DNA of 13,592 nucleotides from Prevotellaceae bacterium (GTDB lineage: Bacteria > Bacteroidota > Bacteroidia > Bacteroidales > UBA932). A program made the position numbers and the translations under genes. The stretch lies in contig JAITKY010000240.1 of the NCBI GenBank assembly GCA_031278135.1, forward strand, positions 1 through 13,592, read 5' to 3'. Positions 6,036 through 13,592 of this stretch are shown here, piece after piece. Each line of letters opens with the position of its first letter. Position 1 is the stretch's first letter. The notes beneath the pieces are model-generated. The model made no database searches. It was not told where the DNA came from and worked only from the letters and a program-made list of their open reading frames with translations.

Positions 6036-7421
6036 TTAATATTTTTTAATTAATGGTAACCATATATAAAAAGTTGTACCTACATTTTCTTCGCTTTCGA
6101 CCGATATTGTTCCGTCGGTAAGATCTACGATTTTCTTAACGTAGTTTAATCCCAAACCGAAACCCTTAACATCGTGAACGTCGCCTGTATTGACACGGAA
6201 AAACTGTTCGAAAATCCGGTCTTTGTTTTCGGGACTCAAGCCTATCCCGTTATCGGAAACGTAACAGAGAATTTTGCCATATTCGTTTCGTGTTCCGATT
6301 GTTATCTTAGGCACATCTCTCGAATATTTCAGTGCATTGTCCATCAAATTCGTTATAACGTTCACAAAATAAGCCTTATCGGTAGATATTATATCGTCTG
6401 TGGCTCTCAATTCGGTGATGAGAGTCGCTTTTTTGTTTCGTAACTGCAAGGTCATTAAATCGTCGGCTTCTTTAATAATGGCATGCAAACTGACGTTCGC
6501 CTTTTTCAGAACTATCGACTGCTTCTCAAATACAGAGGTTTGCAGAACTTTTTCGACTAAATAACTCAACTGCTGACTTTGTTCTTTTATCATGCTCGAC
6601 AGTTTCGGTATGTTTTTTGCCGACTGTGGGATATTTTCGTCCCCAAGCATTTGTGCTGCAAGCGATATCGAGGATATCGGCGTTTTCAGTTCGTGCGTTA
6701 TGTTGCTGATGAAATCGCCTTTGATTTCCGATATTCTCTTCTGTCGTGCAATCACATACATCGTGTATATGAACAGGGCAAGAATCACAACTATAAGAAT
6801 AAAAGCAGCAAATATCATGGGCCAGATGCGTATCAACACTATCAGCGTCTCTTCGGGGAAATAGAAATTCAGATAGTAGATTTCCGAAAATCCTTCGGGA
6901 TCGTGGGGAAACAGACGCTTTTTGTATATCATCATCTTTGTGTCGCTATTATATCCGCTCGAACGCATCACTTTCCTGCCTGCGCGGTCGGTTATCGACA
7001 CTTTAAATTTGTATCGCTGGTTAAGATTGACCTCTTTAAGCTCCTGATACACTAAAGAATCAATTTGTTCCATCGTAACTCGCTGTTCAACGGGAATTTC
7101 CGATGTCATCAGCCGTTCGTACGATTCCCGAAAGTATTTGTGTATTCTTTCTGAGATATCGTCATCATCCACTACTTCAGATGAATATACAATCGAATCG
7201 ACTATGTTTTGCTGAGAATTATAGCCGTCTGATATCTGCGTCAATGTTTCTGTCTGCCATACTTTCGTAACGACATTGTTCAGCAAATCATTGACTTTAC
7301 TGCCGATATCGTACTGAATATTAGTGAAAACGCCAAAAATCCATATCGTCTGCGCTATGACCAGTCCTATGGATGCGAATAATATTATCACTGTAAGTAT
7401 CCTGCGCTGTCTTTTAGTCAT
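6036..7421 (-). CDS. rprX: Membrane sensor histidine kinase RprX
   Basis: This 461-residue kinase has two membrane segments (about residues 8-32 and 196-224) enclosing a periplasmic sensor region of about 165 residues. The cytoplasmic part carries the dimerisation/phospho-acceptor box SNITHELKTPISS with H243, the N box NLMDNALKYS (358-367), the G1 box SDNGIGL (389-395), the F box IFEQFFRV (403-410) and the G2 box KGFGLGLNYV (419-428). That is a complete HisKA/HATPase_c kinase. The sensor region matches no domain I can name, so the signal is unknown. It is the first gene of the rprX-rprY operon. The ATG at 7421 fits, as it starts a short basic N-terminus (MTKRQRR) before the first membrane helix. 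Confidence 0.92.
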   Translation of the reverse strand: MTKRQRRILTVIILFASIGLVIAQTIWIFGVFTNIQYDIGSKVNDLLNNVVTKVWQTETLTQISDGYNSQQNIVDSIVYSSEVVDDDDISERIHKYFRESYERLMTSEIPVEQRVTMEQIDSLVYQELKEVNLNQRYKFKVSITDRAGRKVMRSSGYNSDTKMMIYKKRLFPHDPEGFSEIYYLNFYFPEETLIVLIRIWPMIFAAFILIVVILALFIYTMYVIARQKRISEIKGDFISNITHELKTPISSISLAAQMLGDENIPQSAKNIPKLSSMIKEQSQQLSYLVEKVLQTSVFEKQSIVLKKANVSLHAIIKEADDLMTLQLRNKKATLITELRATDDIISTDKAYFVNVITNLMDNALKYSRDVPKITIGTRNEYGKILCYVSDNGIGLSPENKDRIFEQFFRVNTGDVHDVKGFGLGLNYVKKIVDLTDGTISVESEENVGTTFYIWLPLIKKY

Positions 7422-7441
7422 ATTAATTTTTGTTTATGGCA

Positions 7442-7468
7442 CAAAAGTACTTGTTTTTATAATACAAA
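7442..7468 (-). promoter_or_regulatory. Promoter of rprXY
   Basis: On the minus strand a -7 box TACTTTTG (7449-7442) matches TAnnTTTG and lies about 20 nt before the rprX ATG. A TTTG (7468-7465) lies 15 nt upstream of it, a little closer than the usual 19 or so, so the -33 call is weaker than the -7 call. Confidence 0.5.
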
Positions 7469-7722
7469 ATACATTTTTGCAATATTTTTTTTTAAATCTC
7501 TCTTTTTTCTGTCTAATAAACGTCTTTTTGAGGATAAAGTTTATATTTACAAAATGGCTATTTATCAATAATACAAATAGAAATGGGAAAAAGACAACTA
7601 TTTTTTTAAAAAAGACCGTATAATTAAAAAAGTTTTAAAAAAAACTGAAAAATCCGGTTTTTTTCGTGTTTTTTTTGTTTTTTCGATGTTACAACACAAA
7701 AAAAAATCATAAAATTGACATT

Positions 7723-7758
7723 TTTGGGGATGTATAACAAAAAAAAGATATATCTTTG
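7723..7758 (+). promoter_or_regulatory. Promoter of the Rpn-type nuclease gene
   Basis: The -7 box TATCTTTG (7751-7758) matches TAnnTTTG and lies 22 nt before the ATG at 7781. A TTTG at 7723-7726 is 24 nt upstream, somewhat too far for a standard -33. This box decides the start: the longer frame from 7715 would begin upstream of the promoter. Confidence 0.5.
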
Positions 7759-7780
7759 CAGTCGGAAAAAAGGCAGGATT

Positions 7781-8791
7781 ATGGCAAAAAAGAATAAATA
7801 TAGCAGCAGCAAACGCAAATCCTACACAGTAAGTAAAGTGGATAAAGGATTGGGTATCTTTATTAATCCACGTAGTGATTTTGGGTTTAAGCGTATGTTC
7901 AGCAATGCGAATATGATGAAATCTTTTTTGAACAATGTAATATTTAAAAAGAAGTTAGTTAAGACATTAAAATTTTTGCCAACAGAGCATTTCGGTGAGA
8001 CAGATGTGGAACGGGTCATCATATCCGACACAAACTGCGAAATCCAAAACAAAGAAAACATATTGGTAGAAATGCAGAATGCCAAACCAAAGAATTTTAT
8101 AGAAAGATTGTTTTATTACATGACTTATCTGATGCGTTATCAGATTCCAAAGAAAGGACGCAAAGATCAAGAAAAAAATGAAAGAAAAAAACCGTGGGAC
8201 TATGAACTGAAAGCTACATATATAGTTGCAATTGTCAATTTTCCGATGTTAAAAGACAAAAGATTAAAAGATATTGTTGCCCGGGCGAAATTTATATTCG
8301 AAAATACCGACGTAACATTTTCGGACAAACTGAATATAATAATAGTCGATTTAACCAAGTTCAACAAGAAAGAAGATGAGTTGAAAACGGAAGAAGATTT
8401 CTGGTTATACACTCTCAAATACGCTGAAAAATTGAGCGATCAACCCGAAGTGATGAAAAAAAATAAAACATTTGACGAATTATATAATATATTAAGTACA
8501 AACAAATTAACACCGAAAGAAATGAAAACATACAATGACATTGTTATTAATATGGAGACAATGAGCCTTTTCATAGATGAGCCCATACAGAAAGCCGAAA
8601 AGAGAGGTGAAAAAAGAGGTGAAAAAAGAGGCGAAGAAAAAGGCATTAAAATCGCAACTGTCAAATTTGTCCACAAATCCGCTGACAAAGGTTTTTCGGT
8701 AGAAGAAATTGCCGATATAACAGACTTGACAGTAGAGCAAATACGCAATATTCTGAAAGACAGTAGAGCATTCGAATTGAGTTTGACATAG
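7781..8791 (+). CDS. Rpn/PD-(D/E)XK nuclease-family putative transposase
   Basis: From the ATG at 7781 this is 336 residues. The N-terminal part has the hallmark INPRSDFGFKRMFSN (28-42) of the Rpn/PDDEXK-type 'putative transposase' family. The nuclease core follows, with D83 (ISDTNCEIQ) and E97-x-Q99 (ILVEMQN), then FIERLFYYMTYLMRYQ (106-121). Enzymes of this family cleave DNA and raise RecA-independent recombination in E. coli (Rpn proteins); whether this one is active is unknown. The C-terminal tail holds a Lys/Glu/Gly/Arg repeat (KAEKRGEKRGEKRGEEKG, 271-288) and ends in a small helical segment (VEEIADITDLTVEQIRNIL) like many relatives. It is a lone gene with its own promoter and no visible terminal inverted repeats or target duplication, so it is probably not a self-mobile element. 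It is more AT-rich and Lys-rich than its neighbours. Confidence 0.82.
   Translation: MAKKNKYSSSKRKSYTVSKVDKGLGIFINPRSDFGFKRMFSNANMMKSFLNNVIFKKKLVKTLKFLPTEHFGETDVERVIISDTNCEIQNKENILVEMQNAKPKNFIERLFYYMTYLMRYQIPKKGRKDQEKNERKKPWDYELKATYIVAIVNFPMLKDKRLKDIVARAKFIFENTDVTFSDKLNIIIVDLTKFNKKEDELKTEEDFWLYTLKYAEKLSDQPEVMKKNKTFDELYNILSTNKLTPKEMKTYNDIVINMETMSLFIDEPIQKAEKRGEKRGEKRGEEKGIKIATVKFVHKSADKGFSVEEIADITDLTVEQIRNILKDSRAFELSLT
8597..8644 (+). repeat. Four 12-bp tandem repeats inside the Rpn-type gene
   Basis: Units of the form GAAAAAAGAGGT stand head to tail at 8597, 8609, 8621 and 8633, the last one diverged. Each encodes EKRG or a variant, so copy changes keep the frame. Such repeats are common in the C-terminal tail of this protein family. 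Confidence 0.85.
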
Positions 8792-8843
8792 TTAATGCCG
8801 AAGAAATTTGTCTTTTTATAAATCACGACCACATTTTTTTAAT

Positions 8844-8885
8844 GTAAAGGTTGCGCATAGGACACTAATCGCTTGCAACCTTTAC
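8844..8885. repeat. Inverted repeat in a convergent gap
   Basis: GTAAAGGTTGC (8844-8854) and its exact complement GCAACCTTTAC (8875-8885) form an 11-bp stem with a 20-nt loop. A/T pairs and one wobble extend it outward for several bases with one mismatch. No T-run follows on either strand. It lies between the converging Rpn-type gene and the glycogen fusion, so a weak bidirectional terminator, an RNA-end stabiliser or a small dispersed element are all possible. Confidence 0.6.
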
Positions 8886-8914
8886 GTTCAAAATTTCTGT
8901 ATTTTCAAAAAATC

Positions 8915-8964
8915 ATCTTCCCGAAGCAAAAAAGCATCTATCTTCCCGAAGCGAAAAAGCATCT
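8915..8964. repeat. Two tandem 25-bp direct repeats
   Basis: A 25-bp unit beginning ATCTTCCCGAAGC and ending AAAAAGCATCT is present at 8915-8939 and again directly after at 8940-8964, with one base different (A versus G at unit position 14). A partial copy precedes the first unit around 8906-8914. No gene uses these bases. Function unknown. Confidence 0.85.
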
Positions 8965-9016
8965 TTGTGGGAAAACAAGAATCTGCGTAAATCTTATTGC
9001 CAAACCCTACAACCCT

Positions 9017-12000
9017 CTACACCCATTTCACGAGGCAAAAATCCTGTCGATGTGGCATGTTCGGGTTTTTGGCATAAATTCTTATTGCCGAGAAGAACGT
9101 TCCTGAAACCGTTGGCACGAATTTTATTCTGTATGTTGCTTCGCCTGTTCGTCGCGAGATGATGTTAAATTCAGTCTGCATGACAATCGTTTTGATGTCG
9201 CCCGACTGTTTTGCGAGCAGGATTTCGACGCCGATATCTTCGGGATTCAGCAGACCTGTGGCTATCATCACTTCCGCTTCGTACTCTTTTCCGAGCAAAA
9301 TCGGTTCTTTTTCCATATCGGGCTGTTTGACCGACACCACTTCGACACTTTCCCATTCCTTCAACACCTTGTATTTCCAATCGGTCATTTCGCGGGCGAG
9401 TTTGAAATCGTCGGCGATTAGAAGTTTCGACCGTTCTTGCAGTTTGTTATAGTATTTTTCCTCGTAATCGTTCATCATGCGGTTGGTCGTGAAGTTCGAC
9501 GCAACCTTTTCGATAGAATTTTTTATCTTTGAAATCCACTGTACGGGGATGCCGCTTGAATTTCGTTCGTAATACAGCGTTGAGATTTCATTTTCGATAA
9601 TACTGTATATTGTTTCGGCGTCGAGTTCGTTTTGGAAATCGTTGTTTGCATAGACAGCATTAACCGGCAATGCCCAGCCGGAATCGCTCCGATATCCTTC
9701 GACCCACCAGCCATCGAGTACGCTGAAGTGCATAACGCCGTTCATTACAGCCTTTTCGCCGCTTGTTCCCGATGCTTCGAGCGGACGTGTCGGAGTATTG
9801 AGCCAGATATCGACACCACGCACCATTTTCGCAGCGAGTTCCATGTCGTAGTTTTCGAGGAAAAGGATTTTGCCGAGAAACTGTGGATATTTCGATATTT
9901 CGACAATTTTCTTGATTAAATCCTGACCTGCTCTGTCGGCGGGATGCGCTTTGCCGGCGAAAATAAACTGTACCGGATGTGTCGGATGATTCACAATATC
10001 ATTCAATTGGTCTATGTTCGAGAACAAAAGATGCGCCCTTTTGTACGTAGCAAATCTGCGGGCAAAACCGATAGTCAGTTTTGTCGAGTTTAATGTTTCC
10101 TTTATTTCCACGATTTCGCGGGGCGAATAATAGTTAATATCGTTTTGGTTCGAAATCCAGTTTTTGATATGTTCTATCAACTTGCTTTTGAGTTTATTTC
10201 TGATATTCCAGATGATTTCGTTGTTGACTTCCTGAATATTTCTGAAACACGATTTATCGTAATGATGTTTAGAGAAATCGGGTCCAAAAGTTTTGTTATA
10301 CAAATCCTTCCATGCCGGAGCAGTCCATGTGGGATAATGCACTCCATTAGTAACATATCCGATAAACAATTCTTCGGGAAGATATCCGGGAAACATTTTC
10401 CCGAACATTTCTCGTGTCACTTTTCCGTGTAACCAACTGACGCCGTTGACTTCCTGCGAAAGATTAACCGCCAGACAACTCATCGAAAATTTCTCGTTCG
10501 TATCGGTAGGATTCATCCTTCCGAGACCTACTATCCGTTCCCACGACACGTGAAACCGTTCGGGATAATGCGAAATATATTTTCTCAACAGACTTTCGTC
10601 GAACGAATCGTGACCGGCAGGGACAGGCGTATGCGTTGTAAACAGCGACGATGCACGTACAACTTCACGGGCTTCGTAAAATTTCAGACTGTGTTTTTGC
10701 ATGAGACGGTGAATCCGTTCGAAACCGATCATAGCGGCATGACCTTCGTTACAGTGATATACATCTGCTTCGATGCCAAGTTTTTCGAGAGCGCGGATAC
10801 CGCCGATGCCGAGCAGGATTTCCTGTTTCAGCCGGTTTTCCCAGTCGCCGCCGTAGAGATGATGAGTGATAGAACGGTCTTCATCGATATTATTTTCGAT
10901 ATCAGTGTCTAAGAGATACAATTCCGTTCGCCCGATATCCACGCGCCACACTTTTGCGTGCAACATTCGTCCGGGAAAAGCGATTTCGACCGAAATCCAG
11001 TTGCCCTCGCTGTCTCTGACGGGCGAAACGGGGAGTTTATCGAAACTTTGCGCCTCATATTCCGACACCTGGTCACCCAACGACGAAAGTTTTTGTTTGA
11101 AATAACCGTATTTATACAGCAATCCCACGCCGATAAGATTCACTTTTTTGTCGCTTGCCTCTTTCAGATAATCGCCCGCAAGTATTCCAAGACCGCCCGA
11201 ATAGATTTTCAACGACGAATGCAGTCCATATTCCATACTGAAATACGCTATCCTGCATTTTTGCCGGACATCCTCTTTTTGAGACATATATTTAACGAAC
11301 AGACTGTAAACATGATTCAGTTTTTGCACAAACTCCTCATTATTTTCCAAATCCTTAAATTCCTGATACGAAACCATGTCGAGCATCATAATAGGATTGT
11401 ATTCCGATCTTTTCCAGTGCGTTTCGTTGATTAACTTGAAAAGATTGACGGCTTCCTGATTCCACGACCACCAAAGATTTCGTGACAATTCGTCGAGAGG
11501 ACGCAACCGTTCGGGGATAGTACGATGAACTATCATACTGTGCCAATTGGCATTATCTCTCGGTATACTTACTATATAGGGTTGTGTTTCTTCCATTTTC
11601 TCCGATAATTTATTAATTAAATAACGTTCTGATGCTTTTTCAAGAGCAATCGAATATGCAGCGTTATAATATTGTATAAAACTGTCCCACGATGCTTTAT
11701 TTGCAACCTTCTTTGTATCTTGTTTCAATTCCGCAATTCTAACGTCTGACATCGCACATTGTTCAAGAATAATTTCCGACAGCCTGGCGACAACTTCCGG
11801 TATATTGCTGTCTGTCCGTTCGATAATAGAAACGGAAGGGCTATCGGCAAACTCGTTTTTAACCCAGATTCCGAATCCAGCCAAAGTTGTGGTGACGGTC
11901 GGCACTCCGTAGGCAAGACTTTCGAGAGGTGTGTATCCCCATGGTTCATAATACGATGGGAATACCGTCAAATCCGTATCTGTCAGTAAATCATAATAAT

Positions 12001-13243
12001 GAAGATTGAAAATCCCGTCGTTTTCGTTCATGTACGAGGGTACAAAAATCACTTTCACAGCGTCTTTTTCAGAATTTCTGATGCCGTTTTCCGAAATCGA
12101 CTGTAAAATTCGATCGTGATAATGGTCGTCTAAATTGTGGGTAATGAACTTGTTGGTTACAGGAATGGGATTTTCGGGATATTGAATATTGTGTAACAGT
12201 TCCCGCGACGGTCCCTGCGCCCCGGCAGGTATAAACATAAACACCACGATTTCGCGTTTGCTTCCTGTTTTGTTTATTTCGCCCAACGCCTGTATAAACA
12301 GGTCGATACCTTTGTTTTTAAACTCATAACGTCCGCTTGTGCCGATAAAAAATGCGTCGTCCGTCAGTTTAACCTGCAAGAGTGCTTCGGCGACTTTGAT
12401 CATCACGGCTCGACCTTTTTTGTTAGTATTTACTTCACGCGTGATTCTGAAACCGTTGGGTGTAATCACGTCGGGCAATCGTCCCAAAAAATGTTCACAT
12501 TCTTTAGCCGTGATATTGCTCACTGTCGTGAAACAGTCGGCTGCCAGTGCGGAGTTTTTTTCGAGCGAATATCTTGCTCTGACGCTAAACTCGTGACTGA
12601 TGTTGTCGGGATTGTAATTTGCAATATTGTCGTACAGCGGCATATTATTTCCGGCGATGCATCGTCCGATAATGGTTGCATGCGTAGTGAAAACGCAGGC
12701 TACATTCGGACTGTGTTTCCGCAGATACAACAGCCCTGCGCCCGACATCCACTCGTGAAAATGGGCTATCGACTTTCGTGTAAAGGCTTTATGATAGTTC
12801 ACAAAACTTTGAATCACCTTTCCGGCGGCATAACCGAACAGATTGGCTTCGATATAATCCCAGCGTCCGGGCAACGAATCCAGATGATAATCTTCCCAGA
12901 ATGCGCTGAATATTTTGTTCTTCTCCGAAAAGAAACGAGTGTAATCAATAAGGAAAACAATAGGTTTTCCTTCGATATTCCATCGTCCGATTCTTATAAT
13001 CAATCCTTCGTCGGCAACGTGATTTTTCCACGACTTGAATATCTGTGTATCCTCAATAAATTCAAGATTGACTTCGTTTTCTTTAATCAAATCGGGACCA
13101 ATAAATACATGTGTATTTCTCAAATCCTCGTCCAGAGCATACATCTTCGATGTCAGAACTGTGTGTATTCCACCAACTTTGTTGCAAACTTCCCAACTTA
13201 CTTCAAATAAAAAATCGGGTTTCAATAATTCTTTTTCTTGCAT
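9017..13243 (-). CDS. glgP: Glycogen synthase (GT3)-alpha-glucan phosphorylase (GT35) fusion
   Basis: A single 1408-residue chain with two enzymes of glycogen metabolism. Residues about 10-540 form a eukaryote-type GT3 glycogen synthase: FEVSWEVCNKVGGIHTVL (13-30), FTTHATIIGR (185-194), TPNGFRI (261-267), GRYEFKNKG (304-312) and the retaining-transferase acids E433 and E441 in YYEPWGYTPLE. A linker and a DUF3417-like domain (about 576-655: LRPLDELSRNLWWSWN) lead into a short-form GT35 phosphorylase (about 661-1275): FSMEYGL, YSGGLGILAGD, CNEGHAAM (831-838), FTTHTPVPAGHD (868-879), ARRFATYKRA (1061-1070), and EASGTSGEKAVMNG with the PLP lysine K1164. A C-terminal beta-rich domain (about 1305-1408) closes it. 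Expected reactions are UDP-glucose-dependent chain extension and phosphorolysis to glucose-1-phosphate, both cytoplasmic. Both sets of catalytic residues look intact. It has its own promoter; no other glycogen gene is in the window. Confidence 0.93.
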   Translation of the reverse strand: MQEKELLKPDFLFEVSWEVCNKVGGIHTVLTSKMYALDEDLRNTHVFIGPDLIKENEVNLEFIEDTQIFKSWKNHVADEGLIIRIGRWNIEGKPIVFLIDYTRFFSEKNKIFSAFWEDYHLDSLPGRWDYIEANLFGYAAGKVIQSFVNYHKAFTRKSIAHFHEWMSGAGLLYLRKHSPNVACVFTTHATIIGRCIAGNNMPLYDNIANYNPDNISHEFSVRARYSLEKNSALAADCFTTVSNITAKECEHFLGRLPDVITPNGFRITREVNTNKKGRAVMIKVAEALLQVKLTDDAFFIGTSGRYEFKNKGIDLFIQALGEINKTGSKREIVVFMFIPAGAQGPSRELLHNIQYPENPIPVTNKFITHNLDDHYHDRILQSISENGIRNSEKDAVKVIFVPSYMNENDGIFNLHYYDLLTDTDLTVFPSYYEPWGYTPLESLAYGVPTVTTTLAGFGIWVKNEFADSPSVSIIERTDSNIPEVVARLSEIILEQCAMSDVRIAELKQDTKKVANKASWDSFIQYYNAAYSIALEKASERYLINKLSEKMEETQPYIVSIPRDNANWHSMIVHRTIPERLRPLDELSRNLWWSWNQEAVNLFKLINETHWKRSEYNPIMMLDMVSYQEFKDLENNEEFVQKLNHVYSLFVKYMSQKEDVRQKCRIAYFSMEYGLHSSLKIYSGGLGILAGDYLKEASDKKVNLIGVGLLYKYGYFKQKLSSLGDQVSEYEAQSFDKLPVSPVRDSEGNWISVEIAFPGRMLHAKVWRVDIGRTELYLLDTDIENNIDEDRSITHHLYGGDWENRLKQEILLGIGGIRALEKLGIEADVYHCNEGHAAMIGFERIHRLMQKHSLKFYEAREVVRASSLFTTHTPVPAGHDSFDESLLRKYISHYPERFHVSWERIVGLGRMNPTDTNEKFSMSCLAVNLSQEVNGVSWLHGKVTREMFGKMFPGYLPEELFIGYVTNGVHYPTWTAPAWKDLYNKTFGPDFSKHHYDKSCFRNIQEVNNEIIWNIRNKLKSKLIEHIKNWISNQNDINYYSPREIVEIKETLNSTKLTIGFARRFATYKRAHLLFSNIDQLNDIVNHPTHPVQFIFAGKAHPADRAGQDLIKKIVEISKYPQFLGKILFLENYDMELAAKMVRGVDIWLNTPTRPLEASGTSGEKAVMNGVMHFSVLDGWWVEGYRSDSGWALPVNAVYANNDFQNELDAETIYSIIENEISTLYYERNSSGIPVQWISKIKNSIEKVASNFTTNRMMNDYEEKYYNKLQERSKLLIADDFKLAREMTDWKYKVLKEWESVEVVSVKQPDMEKEPILLGKEYEAEVMIATGLLNPEDIGVEILLAKQSGDIKTIVMQTEFNIISRRTGEATYRIKFVPTVSGTFFSAIRIYAKNPNMPHRQDFCLVKWV

Positions 13244-13264
13244 AATTTAGCTATTAAAATTGTG

Positions 13265-13272
13265 CAAAGGTA
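13265..13272 (-). promoter_or_regulatory. Promoter -7 box of the glycogen fusion gene
   Basis: On the minus strand TACCTTTG is a perfect TAnnTTTG, 21 nt before the ATG at 13243. A TTCG (13293-13290), one base off TTTG, lies 17 nt upstream and may serve as the -33 element. The leader is short and AT-rich. Confidence 0.6.
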
Positions 13273-13592
13273 AAAAGTATTTTTTATAACGAAGAAAATT
13301 AGTACGCAGATGAGGCTGATTTTGTCCTACTGATATCTCGCTTGGAAGATCGCTTTGTCCGTCTTGGAAATTGCGTACTTCCAATTCGCATTTAGTAACA
13401 GGAGTCAAAAAATACTCAATCTGGGTCAATTTTTTGGATGATAACATAACTCGTAACAGAATCTACCGCTACGAAAAGGAAGGATTATTAAAAATCTGCT
13501 CAGATAGCAAATGGGAATTTATCGATAAAAACGAAATGACGCTTATAACGATCTGTTAATATGCTGCTTACGAAAAGCGTCATTGTAAATCT
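13273..13592. other. Right-edge gap without a defensible gene
   Basis: Two short overlapping frames exist: minus 13447-13247 (66 codons) and plus 13371-13559 (62 codons, TTG start). Neither has a recognisable domain. The minus one runs through the promoter of the glycogen fusion gene and the plus one has no promoter or start context. The plus frame (ending KWEFIDKNEMTLITIC) could be a decayed fragment. The gap also has an ACGCAGATGA patch shared with the left gap (13298-13320) and an inverted repeat at 13535-13584. Confidence 0.5.
13535..13584. repeat. Inverted repeat at the right edge
   Basis: AATGACGCTT (13535-13544) and its exact complement AAGCGTCATT (13575-13584) are separated by 30 nt. 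The left arm overlaps the end of the short plus-strand frame. No T-run follows before the window ends, so a terminator cannot be claimed; the window edge hides the context. Confidence 0.5.

Larger units (their letters stand above)
7422..7780. other. AT-rich divergent promoter region
   Basis: This gap separates rprX (minus) from the Rpn-type gene (plus). It is extremely AT-rich with long A and T runs, and I see no coding frame worth calling. It holds a promoter for each flanking gene. A weak A/T-only stem near 7640-7664 is not a credible terminator. Confidence 0.6.

Noticed and set aside
7623..7645. A second copy of the RprY-like repeat (TTAAAAAAGTTTTAAA...) in the rprX upstream region
   Set aside because: Similarity is mostly A/T runs, the period is not 10 bp, and the GTCTTAA core is absent; chance in AT-rich DNA is likely.
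8906..8964. CRISPR-like array
   Set aside because: The 25-bp units are directly adjacent with no spacers and only two copies, so this is a simple tandem duplication.
12491..13210. 239-codon plus-strand frame opposite the glycogen fusion
   Set aside because: No domain is visible and it is Cys/Phe/Ile-rich; it lies opposite the strongly supported GT3 domain with all its motifs, so it is a shadow.
13247..13447. Minus-strand 66-codon frame upstream of the glycogen fusion
   Set aside because: It passes through the TACCTTTG promoter box and stops 1-3 bases before the fusion's ATG region; no recognisable domain and no promoter of its own.
13371..13559. Plus-strand 62-codon frame with TTG start
   Set aside because: No promoter, no ribosome-site context and no family recognised; it may be a decayed fragment but cannot be supported as a gene.

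Overview
The window looks like a Bacteroidota chromosome segment, most likely order Bacteroidales. The support is: several Bacteroidota-type promoters (a -7 box TAnnTTTG, with a TTTG-like -33 element in the best cases) in AT-rich leaders without strong Shine-Dalgarno sequences; an RprX/RprY-type two-component pair; a DUF3078-like outer-membrane barrel ending in Phe; a coiled-coil/GH16-like protein of a kind I associate with this phylum; and a very large glycogen synthase/alpha-glucan phosphorylase fusion. Nothing phage-like, no CRISPR array, no rRNA and no tRNA was recognised.

Layout, left to right. Positions 1-749 hold a GC-richer remnant of a minus-strand gene (40-210) and then a long AT-rich gap. 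A secreted orphan protein (750-1250, +) follows, with a clear promoter in front and a strong intrinsic terminator behind. Next is a minus-strand block read from right to left: rprX kinase (7421-6036), rprY regulator (6022-5330), a coiled-coil protein with a degenerate GH16 fold (5254-3929), an acyl-ACP thioesterase overlapping it by 8 bp (3936-3163), a DUF3078 barrel (3119-2244) and cysQ (2233-1382). Gaps in the last four are -8, 43 and 10 nt, so they probably form one transcription unit. Its promoter sits just behind rprY and carries tandem 10-bp repeats that are a plausible OmpR-family operator. Divergent from rprX is an Rpn/PD-(D/E)XK nuclease-type gene (7781-8791, +). After a repeat-bearing convergent gap (8792-9016) comes the 1408-residue glycogen-metabolism fusion (13243-9017, -). 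The right edge (13273-13592) has no gene I can defend.

How the genes fit together: the rprXY pair plus the downstream block suggests an envelope or lipid-linked unit (fatty acid release from ACP, a surface barrel, a PAP or inositol phosphate phosphatase, and a non-catalytic carbohydrate-fold protein). Control of that block by RprY is inference. The fusion enzyme joins glycogen synthesis (GT3) and glycogen breakdown (GT35) in one chain. I found no clearly new multi-gene system. The most unusual items are the triad-less GH16 pseudoenzyme, the tandem repeats at its promoter, and the synthase-phosphorylase fusion.
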